Shown here one piece after another: positions 1-6,764 of a DNA stretch of 9,444 nt (position 1 is its first letter; each line of letters begins with the position of its first letter). The notes beneath the pieces are model-generated. The model was not told where the DNA came from, made no database searches, and worked only from the letters and a program-made list of their open reading frames with translations. Source of the DNA: Bacteroidia bacterium. Lineage in GTDB: Bacteria; Bacteroidota; Bacteroidia; Bacteroidales; VadinHA17. A program made the translations under genes and the position numbers. The DNA is taken from NCBI GenBank assembly GCA_026391515.1, contig JAPLEC010000368.1:1-9444 (forward strand), written 5' to 3'.

Positions 1-1
1 A

Positions 2-1063
2 GTCTCAACACCTCATATTGGCGATGTTAACCTGTATAAGATTTCGGGCCACTATGAAAAATACGGGGAAACTTCATTTCAGCCAATGTCCACACCACAG
101 GAGGGAGAACATTTCATGCTTAAGCCAATGAATTGTCCTCATCATTGTGAAATATACAATGCCACACCTCATTCATATAAAGAACTGCCTCTCAGGATGG
201 CTGAGTTTGGTACTGTTTACAGATATGAACAGAGCGGTGAGCTTCACGGGCTTACAAGGGTAAGGAGCTTCACTCAGGATGATGCACACCATTTTTGCAG
301 ACCCGATCAGCTCAGGGAGGAATTTAAAAGCATTATTGACCTTGTACTTTATATTCTTAAAATACTGAATTTCAATGATTTCACAGCTCAGATTTCATTG
401 AGAGATCCTAAAAATAAAGAGAAATATATCGGCTCTGATGAGAACTGGGAGAAGGCCGAACGTGATATCATTGAGGCTGCCGGCGAGAAAGAGCTTATTA
501 CTACTGTCGTACCAGGAGAAGCAGCTTTTTATGGACCCAAGCTCGATTTTATGGTCAGAGATGCCATTGGACGAAAATGGCAGCTGGGGACAATTCAGGT
601 CGACTATAACCTGCCAGAGAGATTTGACCTGACCTATAATGGCAGTGATAATCAGAAGCACCGTCCGGTAATGATACATCGTACTATTTTCGGATCGTTG
701 GAAAGGTTTGTTGCCCTGCTGATTGAGAATACAGCAGGGAAGTTTCCTCTCTGGCTTGCACCCGAAAAAGCAGTCATTCTGACTATAAGCGAGAAATTCT
801 CTGATTATGCAGCAAATGTTTTGGAAATTCTAAATAATTCCGATATTTGCACCTTAATTGATGACAGGAACGAAAAGATTGGTAAAAAGATCAGGGATAA
901 TGAATTAAAGAGGATCCCGTACCTTCTGATCGTTGGTGAAAAAGAGGCTGAAAACAGAACAGTTTCTGTCCGCAAGCAGGGCGAAGGTGATAAAGGAAAG
1001 ATGAAAATTGATGAATTTGTGAATTTTATCAAATCGGAGATCAAAAGCGAACTTGCATTTTAA
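2..1063 (+). CDS. thrS: threonyl-tRNA synthetase, 3' part (5' end outside window)
   Basis: Class II aminoacyl-tRNA synthetase that charges tRNA-Thr in the cytoplasm. The frame is open from base 2 and gives 353 residues up to a TAA stop, so the N-terminal TGS and editing domains and the start lie outside the window; the ATG at 86 is internal. Visible catalytic-core features include the TPHIG segment at the left edge, MNCPHH (Cys45 of the visible part), the motif 2 region with RMAEFGTVYRYE and HGLTRVRSF, DDAHHFC (His96), and VMIHR (His226) followed by the motif 3 GSLERF. By comparison with E. coli ThrRS, Cys45, His96 and His226 match the three zinc ligands that select threonine. The last ~105 residues, from FPLWLAP onward, form the anticodon-binding domain. 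All key residues seen are intact. It is followed 47 nt later by infC, the conserved thrS-infC-rpmI-rplT order, so co-transcription is likely. Confidence 0.97.
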   Translation, partial: VSTPHIGDVNLYKISGHYEKYGETSFQPMSTPQEGEHFMLKPMNCPHHCEIYNATPHSYKELPLRMAEFGTVYRYEQSGELHGLTRVRSFTQDDAHHFCRPDQLREEFKSIIDLVLYILKILNFNDFTAQISLRDPKNKEKYIGSDENWEKAERDIIEAAGEKELITTVVPGEAAFYGPKLDFMVRDAIGRKWQLGTIQVDYNLPERFDLTYNGSDNQKHRPVMIHRTIFGSLERFVALLIENTAGKFPLWLAPEKAVILTISEKFSDYAANVLEILNNSDICTLIDDRNEKIGKKIRDNELKRIPYLLIVGEKEAENRTVSVRKQGEGDKGKMKIDEFVNFIKSEIKSELAF

Positions 1064-1096
1064 TTGCATAAAATAAATTAAGTATTAACAAAAATT

Positions 1097-1102
1097 AGGA
1101 GG
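1097..1102 (+). promoter_or_regulatory. strong Shine-Dalgarno sequence of infC
   Basis: AGGAGG is fully complementary to the canonical 16S rRNA 3' end and sits 8 nt before the ATA codon at 1111. It decides the infC start. None of the other gene starts in this window (rpmI, rplT, lepB, dapB, the amidohydrolase, the YkgJ-type gene, trmD, the glycosidase) has a comparable motif, as expected in Bacteroidota, where SD pairing is mostly not used. An in-frame TAG at 1096-1098 overlaps the motif and closes the frame just upstream. Confidence 0.85.
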
Positions 1103-1110
1103 ACAGAGTT

Positions 1111-1659
1111 ATAACCGGACCAGTCAGACGAAGCCCCGGCAGGTTTACCCAGCCGGCTCACAAAATAAACAACAGGATCACGGCAAAAGTGGTCAGAGTT
1201 GTTGGTGATGAAATAGAAGCAGAAGTCATGAGTATCCAGGATGCCCTCAGGCTGGCAGACAAATTGGAGCTCGATTTAGTTGAAATTTCCCCGAATGCGG
1301 ATCCCCCTGTTTGTAAAATTGTTGATTATCAGAAATTTCTTTATCAGCAGAAAAAGAAGCAGAAAGAGATTAAAGCAAAGGCAGCCAAGATTGTTGTGAA
1401 GGAGATAAGATTTGGGCCAAATACTGATGATCATGATTATAATTTTAAACTTAAGCATGCAATAAAATTCCTCGAAGAGGGTGCAAAAGTGAGAGCTTAT
1501 GTGTTCTTTAAAGGAAGATCAATATTATTCAAGGAACAGGGTGAAGTTCTGCTGTTACGGTTTGCCAACGATCTTGAGGAATACGGGAAAGTCGAACAGC
1601 TACCCAGACTGGAAGGTAAAAGAATGATCATTTCATTCTCTCCAAAAAAGAAGAAGTAA
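1111..1659 (+). CDS. infC: translation initiation factor IF3, AUA start
   Basis: IF3 binds the 30S subunit, prevents early 50S joining and checks start codon and initiator tRNA. From the ATA at 1111 the protein is 182 aa, normal for the family. An arginine- and proline-containing tail (residues 2-16) is followed by the IF3-N domain, which begins at HKINNRI (17-23) and includes the ELDLVEISP and PPVCKI segments. A lysine-rich linker helix comes next, then the IF3-C domain from VKEIRFGP with DHDYNFKLKHA and FKGRSILFKEQG, ending in a lysine tail. No ATG exists in frame before the N domain. A GTG at 1189 (codon 27) would delete the conserved HKINNRI segment, so it is rejected. E. coli infC uses AUU, and IF3 represses itself by discriminating against that codon; the AUA here suggests the same kind of autoregulation (inference). 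The identity is certain and the exact start very likely. Confidence 0.93.
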   Translation: MTGPVRRSPGRFTQPAHKINNRITAKVVRVVGDEIEAEVMSIQDALRLADKLELDLVEISPNADPPVCKIVDYQKFLYQQKKKQKEIKAKAAKIVVKEIRFGPNTDDHDYNFKLKHAIKFLEEGAKVRAYVFFKGRSILFKEQGEVLLLRFANDLEEYGKVEQLPRLEGKRMIISFSPKKKK

Positions 1660-1679
1660 TTTTAATATAATTTTAAAAA

Positions 1680-1877
1680 ATGCCAAAAATGAAGACAAAT
1701 CCGGGGGCGAAGAAAAGATTCTCGCTCACCGGTACGGGAAAAATCAAACGCAAACATGCATTTAAAAGCCATATCCTGACCAAAAAAGCTACAAAACGTA
1801 AGAGAAATCTAACGTACTTCGGCCAGGTTGATAAAGCAGATAGAAAAAACGTTAAGCTCCTGCTGGCAAGCAAATAA
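1680..1877 (+). CDS. rpmI: 50S ribosomal protein bL35
   Basis: Small, very basic 65-aa protein of the large ribosomal subunit, the usual length for bL35. It begins MPKMKTNPGAKKRF, a typical bL35 start, followed by the basic segment GKIKRKHAFKSHILTKK and a C-terminal helix ending in LLLASK. The gap to infC is 20 nt of A/T-rich sequence with no SD, so it is probably translated from the infC message. The gap to rplT downstream is unusually long (100 nt) and structured. I see nothing abnormal in the protein. Confidence 0.97.
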   Translation: MPKMKTNPGAKKRFSLTGTGKIKRKHAFKSHILTKKATKRKRNLTYFGQVDKADRKNVKLLLASK

Positions 1878-1921
1878 GTGTTTTACGCGTTGTTAAATTA
1901 AAAATAGTATTAACCGGATGT

Positions 1922-1958
1922 TCAGCAGATAAGAGTTCGCCAGCTGGCGAAACGCTGA
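1922..1958 (+). promoter_or_regulatory. palindrome / two-tier hairpin between rpmI and rplT
   Basis: TTCGCCAGCTGGCGAA at 1936-1951 is a perfect 16-nt palindrome. In RNA it could fold as a 6-bp stem with an AGCU loop. A second arm pair, TCAGC (1922-1926) with GCTGA (1954-1958), encloses it across an asymmetric internal loop. It is GC-rich in an otherwise AT-rich gap, lies 19 nt before the rplT ATG and has no U tract, so it does not look like an intrinsic terminator. It could be a ribosomal-protein control site, an RNA-processing site or a dimeric repressor operator. The function is unproven; only the symmetry is seen directly. Confidence 0.5.
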
Positions 1959-1977
1959 CATTCAAAAAAAATGAGTT

Positions 1978-2322
1978 ATGCCAAGATCAGTAAATTCAGT
2001 CGCATCGAGGACAAGAAGAAAAAAGGTCCTTAAGCAGACAAAGGGGAATTTCCTCTCACGAAAAAATGTTTTTACAGTTGCAAAAAATACCCTCGACAAA
2101 GGTCTGGGTTATGCATATCGCGACAGAAGAAAAAAGAAAGGCGAGTTCAGATCGTTATGGATCCAGAGAATCAATGCAGGTGTTCGTCAGTATGATATGA
2201 GTTATTCGGAATTTATAGGTAAGCTCGATAAAAAAGGTATTACCCTTAACAGAAAAACGCTGGCCGACCTGGCAATGAATCATCCCGAAGCCTTTAAGGC
2301 AATCGTGGAAAAGGTAAAATAA
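1978..2322 (+). CDS. rplT: 50S ribosomal protein bL20
   Basis: 114-aa RNA-binding protein needed early in 50S assembly. The basic N-terminal extension, MPRSVNSVASRTRRKKVL, threads into 23S rRNA, and the rest is the helical globular domain including RDRRKKKGEFRSLWIQRINAG (shown in part by WIQRINAG near residues 61-68) and a C-terminal end in VEKVK. Length and order are typical for bL20. In E. coli and in Firmicutes, L20 represses this operon by binding structured mRNA, though at different positions. The palindrome just upstream is a candidate for an analogous site (inference). No SD is present; an A-rich stretch precedes the ATG. An out-of-frame ATG lies 7 nt upstream at 1971. Confidence 0.97.
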   Translation: MPRSVNSVASRTRRKKVLKQTKGNFLSRKNVFTVAKNTLDKGLGYAYRDRRKKKGEFRSLWIQRINAGVRQYDMSYSEFIGKLDKKGITLNRKTLADLAMNHPEAFKAIVEKVK

Positions 2323-2343
2323 AGGGACAATAAATAATATATG

Positions 2344-2373
2344 AATAGGGTCATGCCGTTGCATGACCCTATT
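2344..2373. terminator. bidirectional intrinsic terminator between rplT and lepB
   Basis: AATAGGGTCATGC (2344-2356) and GCATGACCCTATT (2361-2373) form a perfect 13-bp stem with a CGTT loop. On the + strand it is followed by the AT-rich TATTAT and lies 21 nt after the rplT stop. On the - strand it begins 2 nt after the lepB stop and is followed by an AT-rich run. Its place between two converging genes suggests that it ends both transcripts. The U tracts are short, so efficiency is unknown. Confidence 0.8.
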
Positions 2374-2375
2374 TA

Positions 2376-3764
2376 TTATCTCACCTTCATAAACATCCTC
2401 CTGAACCTGATCTTCTTAAGTCCTTTGCCTTCCTTGTCGATCGAAAGCCAGATAAACTTTGGTTTGCCAACTACGTGATCTTCAGGCACAAATCCCCAGT
2501 ATCTTGAATCAGCTGAATTGTGCCGGTTGTCTCCCATCATCCAGTAATAATCCATCTTAAAAGTATAACTGGTTGCAGTTACATTATTAATATAGATTGT
2601 GCTCCCTTCAACTCTAAGATCATTTGCTTCATAAACATCTATTACACGTTTGTACAGAGGAAGATTTGCTGTATCAAGTTTTATCGTCACCCCTTTGACA
2701 GGTATCCAGATAGGACCAAAATTATCTTCATTCCATTTCAGCTTGGGATCACAAGGAAACATGCGAGGATCATACTCACCCTCCCTTGTCAGGAAGGGTG
2801 TCACCTCTTTGACATTCGTAAATTTCGAAATTGCTTCGGCATTTTGCTTAGTCAGAGGAAGATAATAAGATGAACTTGAAGCCTTTGACTGGTCCGATTT
2901 TGAGATATTTAGTCTCTCAAATGCCTTTGGATTAATTGGTGTACCGTTGGTCCATATAATATAAGTAGTCTGCTGTGTTTTATTCTCGGGGACAAGCTTT
3001 CCGTTTACATACAGATCAGACGATTTAATGAAAATTGTATCACCGGGAAGGCCTATACAACGTTTAACATAATTATCCCGTCTGTCTACCGGACGATATA
3101 TCACCTCATACGTGTCCCTTATTTCTTTTCTTGCTTTAGCAATATAGTAATCTAAAGGTTTGATAGTCTGGCTTACGGAATTATCTCGTGCCTGCATTTC
3201 CCTTGCTGTACCCCTGACTATTTCATAGTAGCTTGTTGACTGATTCTCAACAACTACAGTATCTCCTTCCGGAAAATTGAAAACAATAGGATCATTCTTT
3301 TTTACCTTTCCAAATCCGGCAATCCGTTTATATGGAAGTACGATAAGGTTTGACCATGATTTTCCTTTTATAATCGGCAGTGTATGCTGTGTGAACGGAA
3401 ATGCTATGGGTGTATTAGGCATCCTTGGACCATAAGACAGCTTACTTACAAAAAGATGATCGCCGATAAGAAGCGATTTTTCCATCGACGGTGTGGGAAT
3501 GCGATAGTTCTGGAAAAGAAGAATATTGATAATAGTTACAGCAATTACTGCAAATATCAGTGCATCAACCCATTCAATAAAAGTGCTGTTCTTCCCTTCC
3601 CTCTTTTTCCAGAATGTCCAGTTGACCTTCCTGGTAACGTACAAGTCAAAAATTATTCCCAGTCCCGGAAGAAGCCAGTAGTTTCCGATCCAGATAACAA
3701 CCAGGACATAAATAATAGCAACAATAGCAAACTTTGTGTATTTTTTCTGAAAGATTTTATTCAT
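2376..3764 (-). CDS. lepB: signal peptidase I, long Bacteroidota form
   Basis: Membrane serine protease (family S26) that removes signal peptides from exported proteins outside the inner membrane. The 462-aa protein has hydrophobic segments at about 12-40 and 66-85, then the serine box PTPSM with nucleophile Ser93, the lysine box YVKRCIGLPGD with general base Lys234, and the GDNRHNSADSRYWG box at 411-424. All the catalytic signatures are intact. The Ser-Lys distance is 141 residues against 55 in E. coli (Ser90/Lys145), and about 170 residues separate the Lys and GDNR boxes. These large insertions fit long LepB forms of this phylum and are probably accessory periplasmic structure. The start is the ATG at 3762-3764, directly before the basic N-terminus MNKIFQKKY. 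It lies 41 nt downstream of dapB on the same strand, so the two are probably co-transcribed. Confidence 0.95.
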   Translation of the reverse strand: MNKIFQKKYTKFAIVAIIYVLVVIWIGNYWLLPGLGIIFDLYVTRKVNWTFWKKREGKNSTFIEWVDALIFAVIAVTIINILLFQNYRIPTPSMEKSLLIGDHLFVSKLSYGPRMPNTPIAFPFTQHTLPIIKGKSWSNLIVLPYKRIAGFGKVKKNDPIVFNFPEGDTVVVENQSTSYYEIVRGTAREMQARDNSVSQTIKPLDYYIAKARKEIRDTYEVIYRPVDRRDNYVKRCIGLPGDTIFIKSSDLYVNGKLVPENKTQQTTYIIWTNGTPINPKAFERLNISKSDQSKASSSSYYLPLTKQNAEAISKFTNVKEVTPFLTREGEYDPRMFPCDPKLKWNEDNFGPIWIPVKGVTIKLDTANLPLYKRVIDVYEANDLRVEGSTIYINNVTATSYTFKMDYYWMMGDNRHNSADSRYWGFVPEDHVVGKPKFIWLSIDKEGKGLKKIRFRRMFMKVR

Positions 3765-3805
3765 GTCAATTAAGAATTTTGAAGCGGTAAAAGTATAAAA
3801 TATTA

Positions 3806-4522
3806 TCAGAATCCAAGTACGTCGTTCATAGTGAAGACTCCTTTTCTTTTTTGAATGAATTCTGCTGCGACCACAGCACCTAATGCTAATCCTTTCCTGC
3901 TTTTAGCTTCATGTCTCAGACTAAGCTTGTCAATCTCGGAATCCCACGAAACCGTATGTGTCCCGGGAACAGCACCTTCACGTACTGATCTGATTGGTAT
4001 CATCCCTTCAGACATATCCTTTTCAAAGCACCATCCTTTATACGCATTATGCTGATTTTTAATTCCTTCTGCAAGAGTTATAGCAGTCCCGCTGGGAGCA
4101 TCAAGCTTTTTTGTATGATGAATCTCTTCAATTGAAACCGAATAATTGTTGTAATGGCTCATCTGTTTTGCAAGTTCGCTGTTGAGACGGAACAACAGGT
4201 TGACACCAATGCTGAAATTTGATGTATGAATAAATGAAGTGCCGTTATTTTTACAAATCTCTGCAGCCTTATCAAAATCTTTCAGCCAGCCTGTCGTACC
4301 AGAAACAACCGGAATCTTGAGCCCGAGGCAGGTTGCAATATTTTTAAAAGCTGCGTCAGGCCATGAGAACTCTATCGCAACATCAATACCCTTTAACTTT
4401 TCAGGATTCAGGTCGCTGCTGTTTTCAACATCAACTTTCAGCTGGATAACATGACCTCTTTTTTTTGCAATTTCCTCAATTTCATGGCCCATCCGGCCAT
4501 AACCGATAAGTGCTATCTTCAT
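3806..4522 (-). CDS. dapB: 4-hydroxy-tetrahydrodipicolinate reductase
   Basis: NAD(P)H-dependent reductase of the lysine/meso-diaminopimelate pathway, supplying lysine and a peptidoglycan building block. The 238-aa protein starts MKIALIGYGRMG, a Rossmann nucleotide-binding motif with a GxGxMG-type core (residues 7-12). SGTTG follows at 74-78. The family signature EIHHTKKLDAPSGTA lies at 133-147; by comparison with E. coli DapB (His159, Lys163), His135 and Lys139 are the likely catalytic residues. The C-terminal part (RSVREGAVPGTHTV, then LRHEAKSRKGLALGA) is also typical. Length is slightly below the E. coli enzyme (273 aa), as usual for shorter Bacteroidota forms. It is the first gene of a likely dapB-lepB transcript; its promoter should lie in the gap to the right, but I could not identify one. 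Confidence 0.96.
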   Translation of the reverse strand: MKIALIGYGRMGHEIEEIAKKRGHVIQLKVDVENSSDLNPEKLKGIDVAIEFSWPDAAFKNIATCLGLKIPVVSGTTGWLKDFDKAAEICKNNGTSFIHTSNFSIGVNLLFRLNSELAKQMSHYNNYSVSIEEIHHTKKLDAPSGTAITLAEGIKNQHNAYKGWCFEKDMSEGMIPIRSVREGAVPGTHTVSWDSEIDKLSLRHEAKSRKGLALGAVVAAEFIQKRKGVFTMNDVLGF

Positions 4523-4569
4523 TTTTCTGATTTTCTGCGAATTTATCGCTTTTCAGATACGAGGCGTCA

Positions 4570-4591
4570 TAAGAATGACTTAAAATTCTTA
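4570..4591. repeat. 7-bp inverted repeat upstream of dapB
   Basis: TAAGAAT (4570-4576) and ATTCTTA (4585-4591) are perfect inverted copies separated by 8 nt. They lie about 48-69 nt before the dapB start codon. The layout would suit a dimeric regulator or a weak stem, but in AT-rich DNA a repeat this short may be chance. Confidence 0.3.
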
Positions 4592-4630
4592 ACAAGAAGT
4601 TAAATTACTATGGGAAAAATAAAGAACTTA

Positions 4631-4730
4631 CACAGAGTGACACAGAGAAGTCACAGAGAAACACAGAGAATAAATAATCTTTAATATTTTATCTCTGTGG
4701 AACTCTGTGGTTCTCAGGATTTCCTCCGTG
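4631..4730. repeat. CACAGAG phased inverted-repeat array
   Basis: Four direct CACAGAG units start at 4631, 4641, 4652 and 4662 (steps 10, 11, 10). After a 24-nt AT-rich centre, inverted CTCTGTG units start at 4693 and 4703, a decayed one (CTCAGGA) at 4713, and CTCCGTG at 4724. The two inner unit pairs match perfectly and could form a hairpin of two 7-bp blocks around a 3x3 internal loop, extended by TAAA/TTTA toward the loop. The outer pairs are decayed. It is non-coding. The layout resembles a dispersed palindromic intergenic element or a multi-site protein-binding array; copy number cannot be judged from one copy. Confidence 0.75.
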
Positions 4731-4807
4731 AAAGTTTTTATATTTTAATTTTTAATATTTATGCTCTTCATTATATTTTCATATATTTCATCTAAAATAT
4801 ATTGTTT

Positions 4808-6496
4808 ATGAAATACAAATTGTACATTTTATCAATAATAACCATGATTATGTCAGCTTCATGCTCAAAAAAAGAAATAGCTGATCTTGTTATTAAAAAC
4901 GGGAAAGTATTTACAGTTGATAAGGATAACCTATCAGCAGAAGCCATTGCCATAAAAGGTGAAAAGATTATAGCTGTCGGTTCAGCGAAACAGATCGAAA
5001 AATATATAGAAAAAGGAAAGACTGAGGTGATAGATGCAAAAGGAAGGCTTGTAATTCCCGGCTTTAATGACGCTCATGTCCATTTCGGACCACTGGATCC
5101 TGATTACATTGAACTTCGCTATACTACTGATCCTTCGATCATTACAGAGAAGGTCAGGGAACAGGTTGCCCGTTCAAAACCAGGGGAATTGATAAGAGGC
5201 GGACACTGGGAGCATGAGATGTTTATCGGTAAGAAATGGCCGACAAAAGAGCTGATTGACAAGGTCTCACCTGATAATCCGGTAATGCTGAGCAGGGCCG
5301 ATGGCCATTCTGTCCTGGTTAACAGCTATATCCTGAAAAAATCCGGTATTACAAAAAATACTCCCGATCCTTTTGGAGGTGAGATCCAGAAGGATCCTGT
5401 CACCGGCGAACCGACAGGTATCTTAAAGGAGAATGCTGAAGGACTTATTAAGGCAGGTGAAGTAAAAAAAGAAAGATCTCCTGAAGAGAATGAAGCAAGG
5501 ACCTGGAAAGGTTATTTATTAGCCATGAAAGAAGCCCGTGAACTAGGCGTTACAAGCATCCAGATTCCCGGAAGTGCAGATTTCGAAGCGTACGAAAAGC
5601 TTGAGGAGACAGGCCAGCTGACCAGCAGAATTGATATTGGGAAATCCCTTACAGGAGATACAGCAGTTCTTAAAAAATATAAAGAGATCGCAAAGAAATA
5701 TCCAAGGGAAGGAAACTGGATCAGGTTTGGATACCTTAAATCATTTATTGACGGTACTATAGGTTCGGGAACCGCACTGATGTTTGAACCATTTACTGAT
5801 AATCCTTCGTCATCTGGCCTTGCAATGATGCCCTATGATGAGTTTGAAAATATGGTTATAACAGCCGATAAAATGGGATTTCAGATTGGAGTCCATTCCA
5901 TTGGCGATAAAGGAAACAACTGGACCCTGAACGCATACGAAAAGGCTCAACAGGTTAACGGTAAACGCGACAGTCGTCACCGCGATGAGCATACCCAGAC
6001 ACTGCAACCATCTGATATTCCAAGGTTTGCACAGCTCGGAGTTATTCCTTCTATGCAGCCTACACATTGCATTTCGGATAAGAGGTTCTACGAAAAACGT
6101 ATTGGACTTGAGAGATGTAAGGGAGCTTATGTATGGCGCAGCCTTATCGATGCAGGATCGATTCTTGCTTTTGGTACCGACTACCAGGTCGAACCTTTGA
6201 ATCCTATGGAGGGACTTTATGCAGCTGTCACCAGAAAAGACAGGCTTGGAGAAGAAGGAAATGGCTGGTTCCCGGAACAGAAACTTGCTATGGAGGAAGC
6301 TATAAAATACTATACCTGGGGCTCTGCATATGCCCAGTTTATGGACGACAGAAAAGGAATGATAAAGCCAGGATATCTCGCTGATATTGTGATAGTTGAT
6401 AAAAATTTATTGACGATCCCGGAAAATGAGATAATGAAGACGAAGGTTGATTATACGATTGTCGGGGGAAAGGTGGTATATGCGTCAGGAAAGTGA
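4808..6496 (+). CDS. YtcJ-like amidohydrolase, predicted lipoprotein
   Basis: 562-aa metal-dependent hydrolase of the amidohydrolase superfamily (Amidohydro_3/YtcJ type); substrate unknown. An N-terminal composite-sheet part (DLVIKNGKVFTVD, then AKGRLVIPGFNDAHVHF) leads into the TIM-barrel. Likely metal and catalytic residues are His90 and His92 of HVH, Lys311 in YLKSFIDG, His363 in HSIGD, His395 in RDEHTQ and Asp458 in FGTDY. The C-terminal KPGYLADIVIVD closes the fold. The N-terminus is a hydrophobic signal ending in SASC with Cys19, so it is probably lipidated and lies in the envelope; the residues after Cys (SKKE) are not the acidic surface-export type. The ATG at 4808 is preferred over the TTG at 4802 because it gives a normal signal peptide. 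The 3' end overlaps the opposing small gene by 12 nt. Family confidence is high; the specific reaction is not inferable. Confidence 0.9.
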   Translation: MKYKLYILSIITMIMSASCSKKEIADLVIKNGKVFTVDKDNLSAEAIAIKGEKIIAVGSAKQIEKYIEKGKTEVIDAKGRLVIPGFNDAHVHFGPLDPDYIELRYTTDPSIITEKVREQVARSKPGELIRGGHWEHEMFIGKKWPTKELIDKVSPDNPVMLSRADGHSVLVNSYILKKSGITKNTPDPFGGEIQKDPVTGEPTGILKENAEGLIKAGEVKKERSPEENEARTWKGYLLAMKEARELGVTSIQIPGSADFEAYEKLEETGQLTSRIDIGKSLTGDTAVLKKYKEIAKKYPREGNWIRFGYLKSFIDGTIGSGTALMFEPFTDNPSSSGLAMMPYDEFENMVITADKMGFQIGVHSIGDKGNNWTLNAYEKAQQVNGKRDSRHRDEHTQTLQPSDIPRFAQLGVIPSMQPTHCISDKRFYEKRIGLERCKGAYVWRSLIDAGSILAFGTDYQVEPLNPMEGLYAAVTRKDRLGEEGNGWFPEQKLAMEEAIKYYTWGSAYAQFMDDRKGMIKPGYLADIVIVDKNLLTIPENEIMKTKVDYTIVGGKVVYASGK

Positions 6497-6724
6497 ACTT
6501 AATATCCTGAGGGCCTCCTCCCTGTCCTTTCCGCAAAACTCCGGTTCAGCCTTATAATCCGAACATACCTTAGGTCTTGAAGGATCGCCAAAAAGAGCAC
6601 ACTTATAATCGTCAAGCAGATGGATACACTTCACCCCTGCCGGTTTGCCATCAGGCATTCCCGGAATCGGCGATGAAATCGAAATTGCAATACAACAAGC
6701 TCCACAGTTTTGTCTGCATTCCAT
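6485..6724 (-). CDS. small YkgJ-type cysteine-cluster protein
   Basis: 79-aa protein of the YkgJ/CxxCxxCC family, annotated as putative zinc- or iron-chelating; biochemical role unknown. It has eight cysteines: Cys3, Cys7, Cys10 and Cys11 in CRQNCGACC, then Cys33, Cys42, Cys54 and Cys64. Between them lies the conserved SSPIPGMPDGKPAGV segment and FGDPSRPKVC, which together closely match short YkgJ homologues. There is no signal peptide or membrane segment, so it should be cytoplasmic. It is shorter than E. coli YkgJ (about 109 aa), but all the recognisable core motifs are present, so it is probably complete. It converges on the amidohydrolase, sharing 12 nt, and diverges from trmD across 63 nt, so it has its own promoter in that gap. 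The context gives no functional clue. Confidence 0.88.
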   Translation of the reverse strand: MECRQNCGACCIAISISSPIPGMPDGKPAGVKCIHLLDDYKCALFGDPSRPKVCSDYKAEPEFCGKDREEALRILSSLS

Positions 6725-6764
6725 TTACTAAAGATATAATATTTATATATTGAACCTTTTAACG

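Larger units (their letters stand above)
4523..4807. other. 285-nt divergent intergenic region
   Basis: Gap between the divergent dapB and amidohydrolase starts; it must hold promoters for both. I see no coding potential. It contains a 7-bp inverted repeat near dapB, the CACAGAG inverted array in its centre, and a very AT-rich stretch (about 4735-4800) before the amidohydrolase. TATATTTC at 4782-4789 is one mismatch from the Bacteroidota -7 consensus TAnnTTTG but lacks a convincing -33 TTG partner, so no promoter is called. Confidence 0.7.

Noticed and set aside
1189..1191. GTG as the infC start
   Set aside because: It would remove the conserved HKINNRI segment of the IF3 N domain and has no ribosome binding site, whereas ATA at 1111 follows a perfect AGGAGG.
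1971..2033. A 20-codon ORF (ATG at 1971, TAA at 2031) overlapping the start of rplT in another frame
   Set aside because: It is a +1 read of the rplT coding sequence with no SD or recognisable peptide; probably a chance ATG, although an upstream decoy start cannot be excluded.
4631..4730. CACAGAG array as a CRISPR
   Set aside because: Units are only 7 nt with 3-4 nt spacers and flip orientation in the middle; no cas genes are present.
4782..4789. TATATTTC as the -7 promoter element of the amidohydrolase gene
   Set aside because: One mismatch from TAnnTTTG in very AT-rich DNA and no -33 TTG at a suitable distance.
4802..4807. TTG at 4802 as the amidohydrolase start
   Set aside because: The ATG two codons later gives an ordinary lipoprotein signal peptide; no SD supports the TTG.
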